Below the pieces are notes generated by a model. The model did no database searches. It worked only from the letters and a program-made list of their open reading frames with translations, and was not told where the DNA came from. A stretch of 28,517 nucleotides of DNA from NCBI GenBank assembly GCA_964452635.1, contig CAYVMP010000009.1:1-28517 (forward strand). Direction: 5' to 3'. This DNA comes from CAYVMP01 sp964452635 (GTDB taxonomy: Bacteria > Patescibacteriota > Minisyncoccia > Phycocordibacterales > DATDWN01). The first letter of the stretch is position 1. Each line of letters starts with the position of its first letter. Of this stretch, positions 22,722 through 28,517 are shown in pieces. Made by a program: the position numbers and the translations under genes.

Positions 22722-24468
22722 GCATATTAACTTCCTCAAAAGGAATAAGTCTCTCCATCGCTTTCAAAATTGCGTCCTCTTTCATCGTGAGCATTCCCTT
22801 CGATCGAGCAACTCTAAATATCTCTGACTCGATTGGATTTTTAAGTATCACTGATTCCATTTCTTTATCCATTTCGATAACTTCCATGACTGCAACTCGG
22901 CCACGCATGCCGTTTGGACAGTCTGATGTACTACTGATTTCATACACACTATCTGAGAAATGAATATCTGACTTATATTTGAGTGGCAAATCTTCAAACT
23001 GTTTATCTATCATCATCTTCAAACTACCCTGTATTGGAAGTGGCTTCCCCGAGTTAGGACAGAGGCCACTCACCAGACGCTGTGCAATCGCCAAAATAAG
23101 AGTTGGCGCAATCAAATATGGATCAACTCCCATATCTATAAGTCGAGGTATCACACCCACCGCAGAGTTGGTGTGAATAGTTGAAAGCACGAGGTGACCT
23201 GTAAGTGCAGCTTGAATTGCGAGCTGTGCTGTTTCTTTGTCTCGAATCTCACCAACCATGATTACGTCTGGGTCCTGTCGAAGTGTTGTACGCAAACCCT
23301 CACCGAAGGTGTAACCGATTTCTGGTTTTACTTGTGACTGTGACACACCCTCCATATTGTATTCAATTGGATCTTCGAGCGAGAGCACATTTTGATGTTC
23401 GTGATCAATCTCATTGAGCATCGAGTAGAGTGTTGTTGTCTTTCCGGAACCTGTTGGACCAGAAATGAGAATGAGTCCGTATGGTTTCTTAATCCCCTCA
23501 CGTATAAGATTGAGATTGCTTTCTGAAAGACCCAGCTGATCAAGTTTCTTCACGCCCTTTTCCTGATCGAGCAAACGCATTACAACTTTCTCACCAAAGT
23601 ATGTTGGAAATGTTGATACACGAAAATCAATTTTTCTTCCTTCGATACGTGCACTAAACCGACCATCCTGAGGTTTTCTTTTTTCGTCCAAACGCATATT
23701 GCAGAGAATTTTAATACGAGCAACGACGGCAGAATGTACTTTGAAAGGTAGTACGAGTGACGTGTTCATCACACCATCAACACGAAAACGAACTTTTACA
23801 TTTTCTCTCCATGGTTCAATGTGGATATCAGATGCATTTCCGTCAGTAGCATATCGCAATATAGTCGCTACAATTTTGGTTACTGGAGCGTCCTCTTTAA
23901 TGGTTGTGTCCTGTCCACCGGACCCACTTCCATCATCTTTTTCATTGTATTTATCTCCCGGCTTTTCTGTTGCACGATCATCTCGGATTGTCTCAACTTT
24001 GAGTTCTGTCTCGAGCTCAGATAGTGCCTTAGTTACTTCGCCTGTAAGACCTTTGTATGCATTGACTACCTTTTCAAAATCCTCTTTTGTAATCAGGTAT
24101 AGCTTAAACGGCATACCTATTTTTGAAGAAATAAAGTTGAGTGCATCCCGTGCGTCTATATTATCTGGATCAACAATTCCTACCTCAAGATATCCATCAT
24201 TTGTAGCGAGCGGTACAAAGCCATAATGACTTGCCGACTCCTGAGGTATATAGTCGAGAATCTTCCCTGGAATATCTACACCATCGAGACTACGAGTAGG
24301 AATTTCTAGATACTCTCCCTGCACACTCAAAATATCTCGAGGTGAGACCCCTTCTTTAAGTAGGATTTGCTCGACTGTGACAGAAGTGTTTTCTGATTCT
24401 GCTTTGATACGTGCCACATCATCCTGCTTGATGATTCCTTTGTCTTTAAGTGCCTCAAGTATGTCCAT
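22717..24468 (-). CDS. pilB: Type IV pilus assembly (extension) ATPase
   Basis: A 583-residue GspE/PilB ATPase that drives pilus polymerisation. The N-terminal MshEN-type domain (1-130; SVQGEYLEIPTRSL) is followed by a charged and Gly/Ser/Asp-rich linker (about 160-190). The RecA-like core has Walker A SGPTGSGKTT with K343, Asp box SLEDPIEY, and Walker B DPDVIMVGEIRDKETAQLAIQAALTGHLVLSTIHTN. Typical PilB proteins carry a four-cysteine zinc motif after the core. Here only C470 (CPNSGK) and C517 (CPNGMRGR) remain, so the metal site is probably lost. It starts 9 nt after the preceding gene and has no Shine-Dalgarno. Confidence 0.95.
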   Translation of the reverse strand: MDILEALKDKGIIKQDDVARIKAESENTSVTVEQILLKEGVSPRDILSVQGEYLEIPTRSLDGVDIPGKILDYIPQESASHYGFVPLATNDGYLEVGIVDPDNIDARDALNFISSKIGMPFKLYLITKEDFEKVVNAYKGLTGEVTKALSELETELKVETIRDDRATEKPGDKYNEKDDGSGSGGQDTTIKEDAPVTKIVATILRYATDGNASDIHIEPWRENVKVRFRVDGVMNTSLVLPFKVHSAVVARIKILCNMRLDEKRKPQDGRFSARIEGRKIDFRVSTFPTYFGEKVVMRLLDQEKGVKKLDQLGLSESNLNLIREGIKKPYGLILISGPTGSGKTTTLYSMLNEIDHEHQNVLSLEDPIEYNMEGVSQSQVKPEIGYTFGEGLRTTLRQDPDVIMVGEIRDKETAQLAIQAALTGHLVLSTIHTNSAVGVIPRLIDMGVDPYLIAPTLILAIAQRLVSGLCPNSGKPLPIQGSLKMMIDKQFEDLPLKYKSDIHFSDSVYEISSTSDCPNGMRGRVAVMEVIEMDKEMESVILKNPIESEIFRVARSKGMLTMKEDAILKAMERLIPFEEVNML

Positions 24469-24477
24469 AGTGATACG

Positions 24478-24825
24478 TTAATTGCCTGCTTTCTTTGGTA
24501 CCGTACTCTGTTGTGTTTTTGTTTTGGAAGTATTGGTTTCTGTTCGAAGAGATGCAAACGGATTATTTCTTCCCTGCTCCTCTGGAACGATGGCGGTCGT
24601 AAAATCTCTCAGATTTTTGAAAAATGCACCAGAAAATAGAGTTGGTTCGATAGATACCTTTTGCAGTGACTGAACCAAATCCAAAATATCTTGACCAACA
24701 AGTTTGTCTGACTGACTTCCCTGCTCAGCCTGCGGTGATGTTTTAAAGAATGTAAAATAACCCAACACACCAATACAACAGAGAACAAAGAAAATGATTA
24801 TTTTTTTATTTTGTAGTATTTGCAT
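24478..24825 (-). CDS. Small membrane-anchored protein in the PilP position
   Basis: A 115-residue protein with one N-terminal transmembrane helix (about 8-26) and an exposed tail. Visible features are LDLVQSLQKVSIEPTLFSGAFFKNLRDF and EEQGRNNPFASL. The G(R)xNPF sequence recalls the RDPF-type motif of PilP-like proteins, and the position after pilO matches pilP in other bacteria. No secretin is in the window, so it may be an alignment-complex part adapted to a cell without a secretin. It is too divergent to name firmly. It is 4 nt from the upstream gene and 9 nt from pilB. Confidence 0.75.
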   Translation of the reverse strand: MQILQNKKIIIFFVLCCIGVLGYFTFFKTSPQAEQGSQSDKLVGQDILDLVQSLQKVSIEPTLFSGAFFKNLRDFTTAIVPEEQGRNNPFASLRTETNTSKTKTQQSTVPKKAGN

Positions 24826-24829
24826 GGCT

Positions 24830-25384
24830 TTATAAGGAATAAGTTTTGAAATTTAATGTAAACTCAAATGACTCCCCTTCAGATACTTTGGTATTTGGTT
24901 TGACAGTAACAGCAGTAATATCAGACAATCGCGTACTCGACTCAAGATCCCGAACAAATCCAGTAAACTGTTCATACTGACCGATTAGCGTTACAGTAAC
25001 ATTCGTGGTTTTATATGGAGCGTTTGTAACTGGATCAATGATCGCACCGTTTTGGCTTTCTGGTTTGTCACCTGTGACAGATACATTTCTCACTTCAAGA
25101 TTCCGCGGACTCGCGAGTGCATTGACTTGAGTGACAATATCGACAGAGTTAATTGAATTGGGAATAATTCGTTGAAGTCGATCGATATCCTCAGGAGGAA
25201 TCTGATTGTACGCAACAAGAAGAGCATCACGTTTTTCGATTAATTCTTTTGATTTCTTTAGGGCTTGATTGTATTCAGATTTTTTAATAGCAAGAACCGA
25301 CGCACTTGTATATGTAGGCGAAATATACATATAGTATGTAGCGACACAGACAGCAATGATAATAAATGGGAAAAATGATTTCAT
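24830..25384 (-). CDS. pilO: Type IV pilus alignment protein PilO-like
   Basis: A 184-residue bitopic membrane protein: N-terminal transmembrane helix (KSFFPFIIIAVCVATYYMYI, residues 2-21), then a coiled-coil region (about 38-60: KKSEYNQALKKSKELIEKRD), then a ferredoxin-like periplasmic-type domain (about 70-184; VDIVTQVNALASPRNLEVRNVSVT and VTLIGQYEQFTGFVRDLESSTRLSDI). This is the PilO layout. PilO pairs with PilN and links PilM to the exterior. The start at 25384 is 4 nt after the pilN stop. Confidence 0.88.
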   Translation of the reverse strand: MKSFFPFIIIAVCVATYYMYISPTYTSASVLAIKKSEYNQALKKSKELIEKRDALLVAYNQIPPEDIDRLQRIIPNSINSVDIVTQVNALASPRNLEVRNVSVTGDKPESQNGAIIDPVTNAPYKTTNVTVTLIGQYEQFTGFVRDLESSTRLSDITAVTVKPNTKVSEGESFEFTLNFKTYSL

Positions 25385-25388
25385 AGTA

Positions 25389-26054
25389 TTATGATGAAGT
25401 TTGCGTACTTTGAACCTGTTGGGTTGTATCAGGAACTGTTGATTGATTCTGTGTTTGTGCTGACAGAGCATCCATTATTCGTTTATACGAAACAAGTGAT
25501 GGATCAATCATTGCTTGAAACTTTGCTTTGACTGTTCCATTTTCACCAAGTTCGAAGTTTGAAAAAGAAGGACTTTTAATATATGGGTTCTGGTTAAATA
25601 TCTGAGATTGATATGCAAGCGCATTATACCCTTCCGCGTCCACCTCCATAGATATACTTGGAATATTATTTTTAACTTGATATGAAAAATTACTAAATTT
25701 AACTTTTTTTACTGTTGTTGTCTCAAGAAGTCGGAACAACTCCGACACAACACTGTGTTGCTCTAATAATGTCTGTGCGGACATGATTCGTGAACTAACG
25801 GTAATGAGGTTGTGTAATGTTTCTGGTTCAAAGGTTGTACGTGACGCAGACAAATCACGATCTGCTTGAGCGATTTGTTGTTTCAAAAAAAGTGTATATC
25901 CGTACACACCAGCAGAAAGTAAAATAGTGACGACGAACAGAGTCGTTGCAATAGTAGAAAAAATATTTGTAGTTGGAATGGTAGGAAGAACACCTCCCGA
26001 ACCACCGGTCATGACCTTTTTAGGAATAAATGATGTTTGAAATTTAGGTTCCAT
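25389..26054 (-). CDS. pilN: Type IV pilus alignment protein PilN-like
   Basis: A 221-residue bitopic protein. The cytoplasmic start carries TSFIPKK (residues 7-13), which may stand in for the INLLP motif by which PilN docks on PilM. One transmembrane helix (about 33-54) is followed by a helical stretch and an alpha/beta domain. A Gln/Thr/Ser-rich tail follows. Sequence similarity to classic PilN is low; position between pilM and pilO and topology support the call. It lies 110 nt downstream of pilM with its own candidate -10 boxes (TATACT at 26113-26118 and 26118-26123). Confidence 0.82.
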   Translation of the reverse strand: MEPKFQTSFIPKKVMTGGSGGVLPTIPTTNIFSTIATTLFVVTILLSAGVYGYTLFLKQQIAQADRDLSASRTTFEPETLHNLITVSSRIMSAQTLLEQHSVVSELFRLLETTTVKKVKFSNFSYQVKNNIPSISMEVDAEGYNALAYQSQIFNQNPYIKSPSFSNFELGENGTVKAKFQAMIDPSLVSYKRIMDALSAQTQNQSTVPDTTQQVQSTQTSS

Positions 26055-26112
26055 GCAAATATAAATGAAATATACACCTACACATCTGTGAGAGACAGCA
26101 TCTGCTTGTTTA

Positions 26113-26123
26113 AGTATAGTATA
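26113..26123 (-). promoter_or_regulatory. Tandem -10 boxes upstream of pilN
   Basis: Two overlapping TATACT hexamers on the minus strand (26118-26123 and 26113-26118) in the 110-nt pilM-pilN gap, giving a leader of about 50 nt for the pilNO-pilB transcript. No strong -35 is visible. Confidence 0.4.
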
Positions 26124-26164
26124 GTAAATTTAAAAACACTACATGAGTTATACACAAAACAAAA

Positions 26165-27292
26165 TTATTCCATTTCCTGTAACTTTCTCAGTGCCACTCC
26201 AACGGAAACTGCAAACTCTGGACCTGTTTCTCTTAAAATCTGTTCGAGAAATGCAGGTGTGACTACTTTTGAAAATGGATCTCCTGCCAACACTTCTGTC
26301 TGGAAACTCGCCTTGGCAACATCACTGAGTCCTTTGAGTGCACTCCCCCCTCCAACCAAAAGAACTTTGCTTACATTTTTATTATATTTTTTCTGATATG
26401 TGAGTACGATTCGATTTGCCTCTGAGAAAATATAGTCGAGAGTTGTAATGATGATATCTCGCACACCAATACCGTTTGCAACACCAAGCAACCCCTTTTC
26501 TCGCTTCAATATTTCTGCATCATTTGCAGAGATGCCAAGTGATTTTGACAATGCTGTGGTGATGGCCTGTGATCCACGGTTGATAGTATGTGATCCACGA
26601 AGAATACCCCGCTCTATAATATAGAGTTTTGTTGACATTGCCCCCATATCGAGAATCATGACCGGAGTCACCTCTTGATCGAGCACTGAACGAATGGTTG
26701 AAAAAATCTCTATCTCGAAAAAACTAGCAGTGAGAGCACTTTTAGCAACCACGTCTTTGTATCGAGTAATGGTATCATTATGCAAAGCAACAATAAGCAC
26801 CTCAACCTTTGGTGGAAGTGGCTTACCCATAGCATCAAGGGTGGCTTGATTTACTCCCGACTCAGGATGCACATCTTTAGGAATAACAGACCAATCCAAA
26901 CTCACTTCGGTAATCGGCACAGGAATATATTTTCGAGCTTCTATCGGGACCATTTGTGCAAGTTGTTTTTCAGACACCGCAGGCAGTTCGATCACAGACA
27001 TGAGACTCGAAGAAAATGGTATTGCAATGCCACAGACACGAGCAGTTACATTGACTTCCTTCTCCCGAAGTAGATCTCCAAGTGCTTCGACTATTTTATC
27101 CGTCGGGAGACTTGTCGCTGCACCAATACCGAGGTTGGCGTATGGACCGAGAGATAGTTCGCCGTACGTTTCAAGTATAGCTCTTCCCTTCACTCGTCTG
27201 AGCTGAACGATCTTAATCGAGGATGTACCGATATCAATTCCGAGTACACTCTCGCTTTCTTTACTAAATAGATTGGAAAAGAAATTTGCCAT
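26165..27292 (-). CDS. pilM: Type IV pilus assembly actin-like ATPase PilM
   Basis: A 375-residue cytoplasmic actin/FtsA-like protein that binds PilN and recruits the pilus platform. The nucleotide-binding motifs are visible: phosphate-1 VLGIDIGTSSIKIVQL (about 17-32), phosphate-2 MILDMGAMSTKLYIIE (about 215-230) and adenosine motif VLLVGGGSALKGL (about 315-327). IPVPITEVSLDWSVI is a typical PilM segment. It is the first gene of the pilus region, divergent from comF. TATACT (27303-27308) ends 10 nt before the ATG, with AGGG in between. Confidence 0.95.
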   Translation of the reverse strand: MANFFSNLFSKESESVLGIDIGTSSIKIVQLRRVKGRAILETYGELSLGPYANLGIGAATSLPTDKIVEALGDLLREKEVNVTARVCGIAIPFSSSLMSVIELPAVSEKQLAQMVPIEARKYIPVPITEVSLDWSVIPKDVHPESGVNQATLDAMGKPLPPKVEVLIVALHNDTITRYKDVVAKSALTASFFEIEIFSTIRSVLDQEVTPVMILDMGAMSTKLYIIERGILRGSHTINRGSQAITTALSKSLGISANDAEILKREKGLLGVANGIGVRDIIITTLDYIFSEANRIVLTYQKKYNKNVSKVLLVGGGSALKGLSDVAKASFQTEVLAGDPFSKVVTPAFLEQILRETGPEFAVSVGVALRKLQEME

Positions 27293-27302
27293 ATCACCCT
27301 AC

Positions 27303-27332
27303 AGTATACCACACTGAGTATGAAATATAATA
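27303..27332. promoter_or_regulatory. Divergent promoter region between pilM and comF
   Basis: The 56-nt gap carries TATACT on the minus strand (27303-27308) facing pilM and overlapping TATAAT hexamers on the plus strand (about 27322-27332) facing comF. The two genes could be co-controlled by one bound regulator. Confidence 0.5.
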
Positions 27333-27348
27333 TAATTGAAACATCTCC

Positions 27349-28020
27349 ATGAACCTATCATCACTCACACACAGTATTCGTAATTTCTTTACTCATATAT
27401 ACGACTACATTCTACCGAAACGACGTGATACGCTCGTCGTTGAAACATTAACGGAAGAAAAAATCTTCGAACTACCACGCGCACCTCGATGCGATGATGC
27501 CGATTGGATTGGAGCACTATTCAACTATCATGATGACCGAGTACGAGCACTTGTCTGGGAACTGAAATACCGTGGAAACACCTTCCCCGTCGAACACATC
27601 GGCACTCTCATGTACGAAGAAATCCACGCGATTGTTTCTGATGTACTTCTCTTCGAACACGACGCTCGATTTGTACTCATACCAATACCGATCACACCGG
27701 AGAGACGACACGAACGTGGATATAACCAATCCGAATACATTGCACGTGCTATCGTGGCAAGCGACATACACCACACGCTTTTGTATGCACCACAGTGGCT
27801 TGAAAAAACAAAAGAGACAGAGAAACAAAGTCGTACACAGTCTCGATCGGAGAGGTTGAAAAACATCATTGGCAGTTTCCGTGCACATCCACATGTTGAA
27901 AACGCATATGTCATACTCGTCGACGATGTCGTCACCACAGGAGCCACACTCTCCGAAGCCCGTCGTGTACTCCTCGAAGCAGGTGCCACAGACGTATACG
28001 CGTTTACGATAGCTCATTAA
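27349..28020 (+). CDS. comF: ComF-like phosphoribosyltransferase-fold protein
   Basis: A 223-residue ComF/GntX-family protein, linked to DNA uptake in naturally competent bacteria. The PRPP-binding loop VILVDDVVTTGATLSEA (about 189-205) and the family segment IPIPITPERRHERGYNQSEYIARA (about 116-139) are intact, as is ALVWELKYRGN. The N-terminal zinc-ribbon cysteines usual in ComF are absent: the first 70 residues contain a single Cys. It stands divergent from pilM with a 56-nt shared gap, which ties it to the pilus region and supports a role in pilus-mediated DNA uptake, though this is inference. Confidence 0.9.
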   Translation: MNLSSLTHSIRNFFTHIYDYILPKRRDTLVVETLTEEKIFELPRAPRCDDADWIGALFNYHDDRVRALVWELKYRGNTFPVEHIGTLMYEEIHAIVSDVLLFEHDARFVLIPIPITPERRHERGYNQSEYIARAIVASDIHHTLLYAPQWLEKTKETEKQSRTQSRSERLKNIIGSFRAHPHVENAYVILVDDVVTTGATLSEARRVLLEAGATDVYAFTIAH

Positions 28021-28049
28021 TATGATAATCTGATTCTGCATGTGGAGAA

Positions 28050-28136
28050 GGAGCCGTGGTAGAGCGGTCGAATATACATCTTTGCTAAAGATGCAGGGGC
28101 TTACCCCCCTCGAGGGTTCGAATCCCTCCGGCTCCG
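28050..28136 (+). tRNA. tRNA-Ser (anticodon GCU)
   Basis: Acceptor GGAGCCG pairs with CGGCTCC (28129-28135), discriminator G at 28136. The anticodon stem CATCT/AGATG encloses TTGCTAA, giving anticodon GCT at 28084-28086 for AGC/AGU. A long variable arm (GGGG/CCCC) marks a class II Ser tRNA. The T arm is GAGGG-TTCGAAT-CCCTC. CCA is not encoded. It lies 29 nt after comF on the same strand. Confidence 0.95.
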
Positions 28137-28167
28137 CAGGAGAAATTTGATGAAATCAAATTTAGGA

Positions 28168-28188
28168 AAAAGTCGTGGGACGACTTTT
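28168..28188 (+). terminator. Possible terminator after tRNA-Ser(GCU)
   Basis: A 9-bp stem AAAAGTCGT/ACGACTTTT around GGG. The T-run is only four bases, so termination may be weak. A separate 9-bp hairpin (28143-28163, AAATTTGAT/ATCAAATTT) lies just before it. Confidence 0.45.
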
Positions 28189-28206
28189 GTACGGATTCGA
28201 AGCCCG

Positions 28207-28246
28207 ATTGAGATATTTTTGGAGCTTGCGAACAAAAATATCCAAT
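28207..28246. repeat. Long stem-loop between the two Ser tRNAs
   Basis: Inverted repeat of 14 bp with one bulged base: ATTG plus GATATTTTTG (28207-28221) pairs with 28233-28246, leaving an 11-nt loop. It has no T-run exit and lies between the terminator and the tRNA-like remnant. Confidence 0.6.
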
Positions 28247-28265
28247 TGGGGTACTGAACCTGTAA

Positions 28266-28283
28266 GGTTCGAATCCCTCCGGC
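28266..28283 (+). repeat. Duplicated tRNA-Ser 3' end (tRNA remnant or attachment-like site)
   Basis: An 18-nt exact copy of GGTTCGAATCCCTCCGGC from tRNA-Ser(GCU) (28115-28132) recurs 151 nt downstream. No matching acceptor 5' strand or T-stem partner exists here, so it is not a tRNA. It may be a degraded second tRNA or an attachment-site-like duplication. Confidence 0.6.
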
Positions 28284-28348
28284 GCCTAGGATTTTTGCGA
28301 GTGGCGACGAGAAAAAATTGTAGGAGAAATTCCCTTTATATACATTTT

Positions 28349-28438
28349 GGAGAGATGGATGAGTGGTTTAAATCAACGGTTTACTAAACCGTCGTTCCTT
28401 AATTGGAACCGCGAGTTCGAATCTCGCTCTCTCCGCCA
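28349..28438 (+). tRNA. tRNA-Ser with unusual anticodon ACU
   Basis: Acceptor GGAGAGA pairs with TCTCTCC (28428-28434), discriminator G, encoded CCA (28436-28438). The anticodon stem ACGGT/ACCGT encloses TTACTAA, so the anticodon is ACT at 28383-28385, reading AGU. The variable arm GTTCC/GGAAC is long (class II), in line with Ser. The T arm GCGAG-TTCGAAT-CTCGC is perfect. Every stem is intact, which argues against a decayed gene. A34 in a Ser AGY tRNA is very rare in bacteria. Confidence 0.85.
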
Positions 28439-28517
28439 AAATCGAAAATCAGAATCGGAAGCAAATGACCTCCTCCCCGCACTCCCTCGGCTTCGGTCGT
28501 ACGGGGTTTCCGGGTGC

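Noticed and set aside
27517..28041. Long open frames (153 and 174 codons) antisense to comF
   Set aside because: The plus-strand ComF frame has clear family motifs; the antisense products are low-complexity shadows.
28175..28387. Open frame of 70 codons on the plus strand between and over the tRNAs
   Set aside because: It runs through two hairpins and the duplicated tRNA end and into tRNA-Ser(ACU), and the product resembles nothing.

Overview
The window looks like a piece of a Patescibacteria/CPR (Parcubacteria-type) chromosome. It is AT-rich and gene-dense, uses the standard bacterial code (TGA is a stop), has very few Shine-Dalgarno sequences, and carries several gene types common in that group: a repetitive 'GYQGRL...EGSNLYFTDARV' surface protein, an ECF sigma factor overlapping a DUF5667 protein, a small glycine-tailed RRM protein, and a type IV pilus locus with no secretin. 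The taxonomic call is inference from gene content; no rRNA is present.

Layout. 1-1274: 5' part of a secreted, fibre-like surface protein that runs off the left edge. 1402-5217: nrdA-nrdB, a class I ribonucleotide reductase whose small subunit has Phe at the radical-Tyr position and Glu as first metal ligand (R2c-like), and whose large subunit has a long low-complexity tail before its terminal CxxC. 5446-5913: DUF192 protein. 6000-6965 (+): YvcK-like protein, separated by a shared terminator from an RRM RNA-binding protein (7025-7354) that has a consensus promoter and a leader of about 110 nt. 7527-9114: ECF sigma factor and an overlapping DUF5667 membrane protein. 9227-10186: membrane protein with an SH3-like segment and an RNxxxH helical tail. 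10232-14055: gatA, gatC and ligA; LigA has lost two of four zinc cysteines.

14083-27292 is one long type IV pilus region on the minus strand. Read in transcription order it is pilM, pilN, pilO, a PilP-position protein, pilB, a CheY-like receiver, pilT, pilC, a repeat/hairpin-rich gap (19697-20017), the major pilin, a terminator, pilD, and five minor pilin genes. One minor pilin (15728-17638) is the most striking object here: a GspH/FimT-type prepilin fused to an Ig-like DUF5011-type domain and a seven-bladed LVIVD-like beta-propeller, next to a propeller-less paralogue. I read it as a candidate pilus-tip adhesin or sensor.

27349-28020 (+) is comF, divergent from pilM, which links the pilus to possible DNA uptake. 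The right end carries two Ser tRNAs, GCU and, unusually, ACU. Between them are a duplicated tRNA 3' end and strong hairpins.

A recurring regulatory theme is a -10 box (TATAAT/TATACT/TATTAT) 4-11 nt upstream of a start codon with no Shine-Dalgarno, which implies leaderless or near-leaderless mRNAs. Several starts given here were shortened to match.
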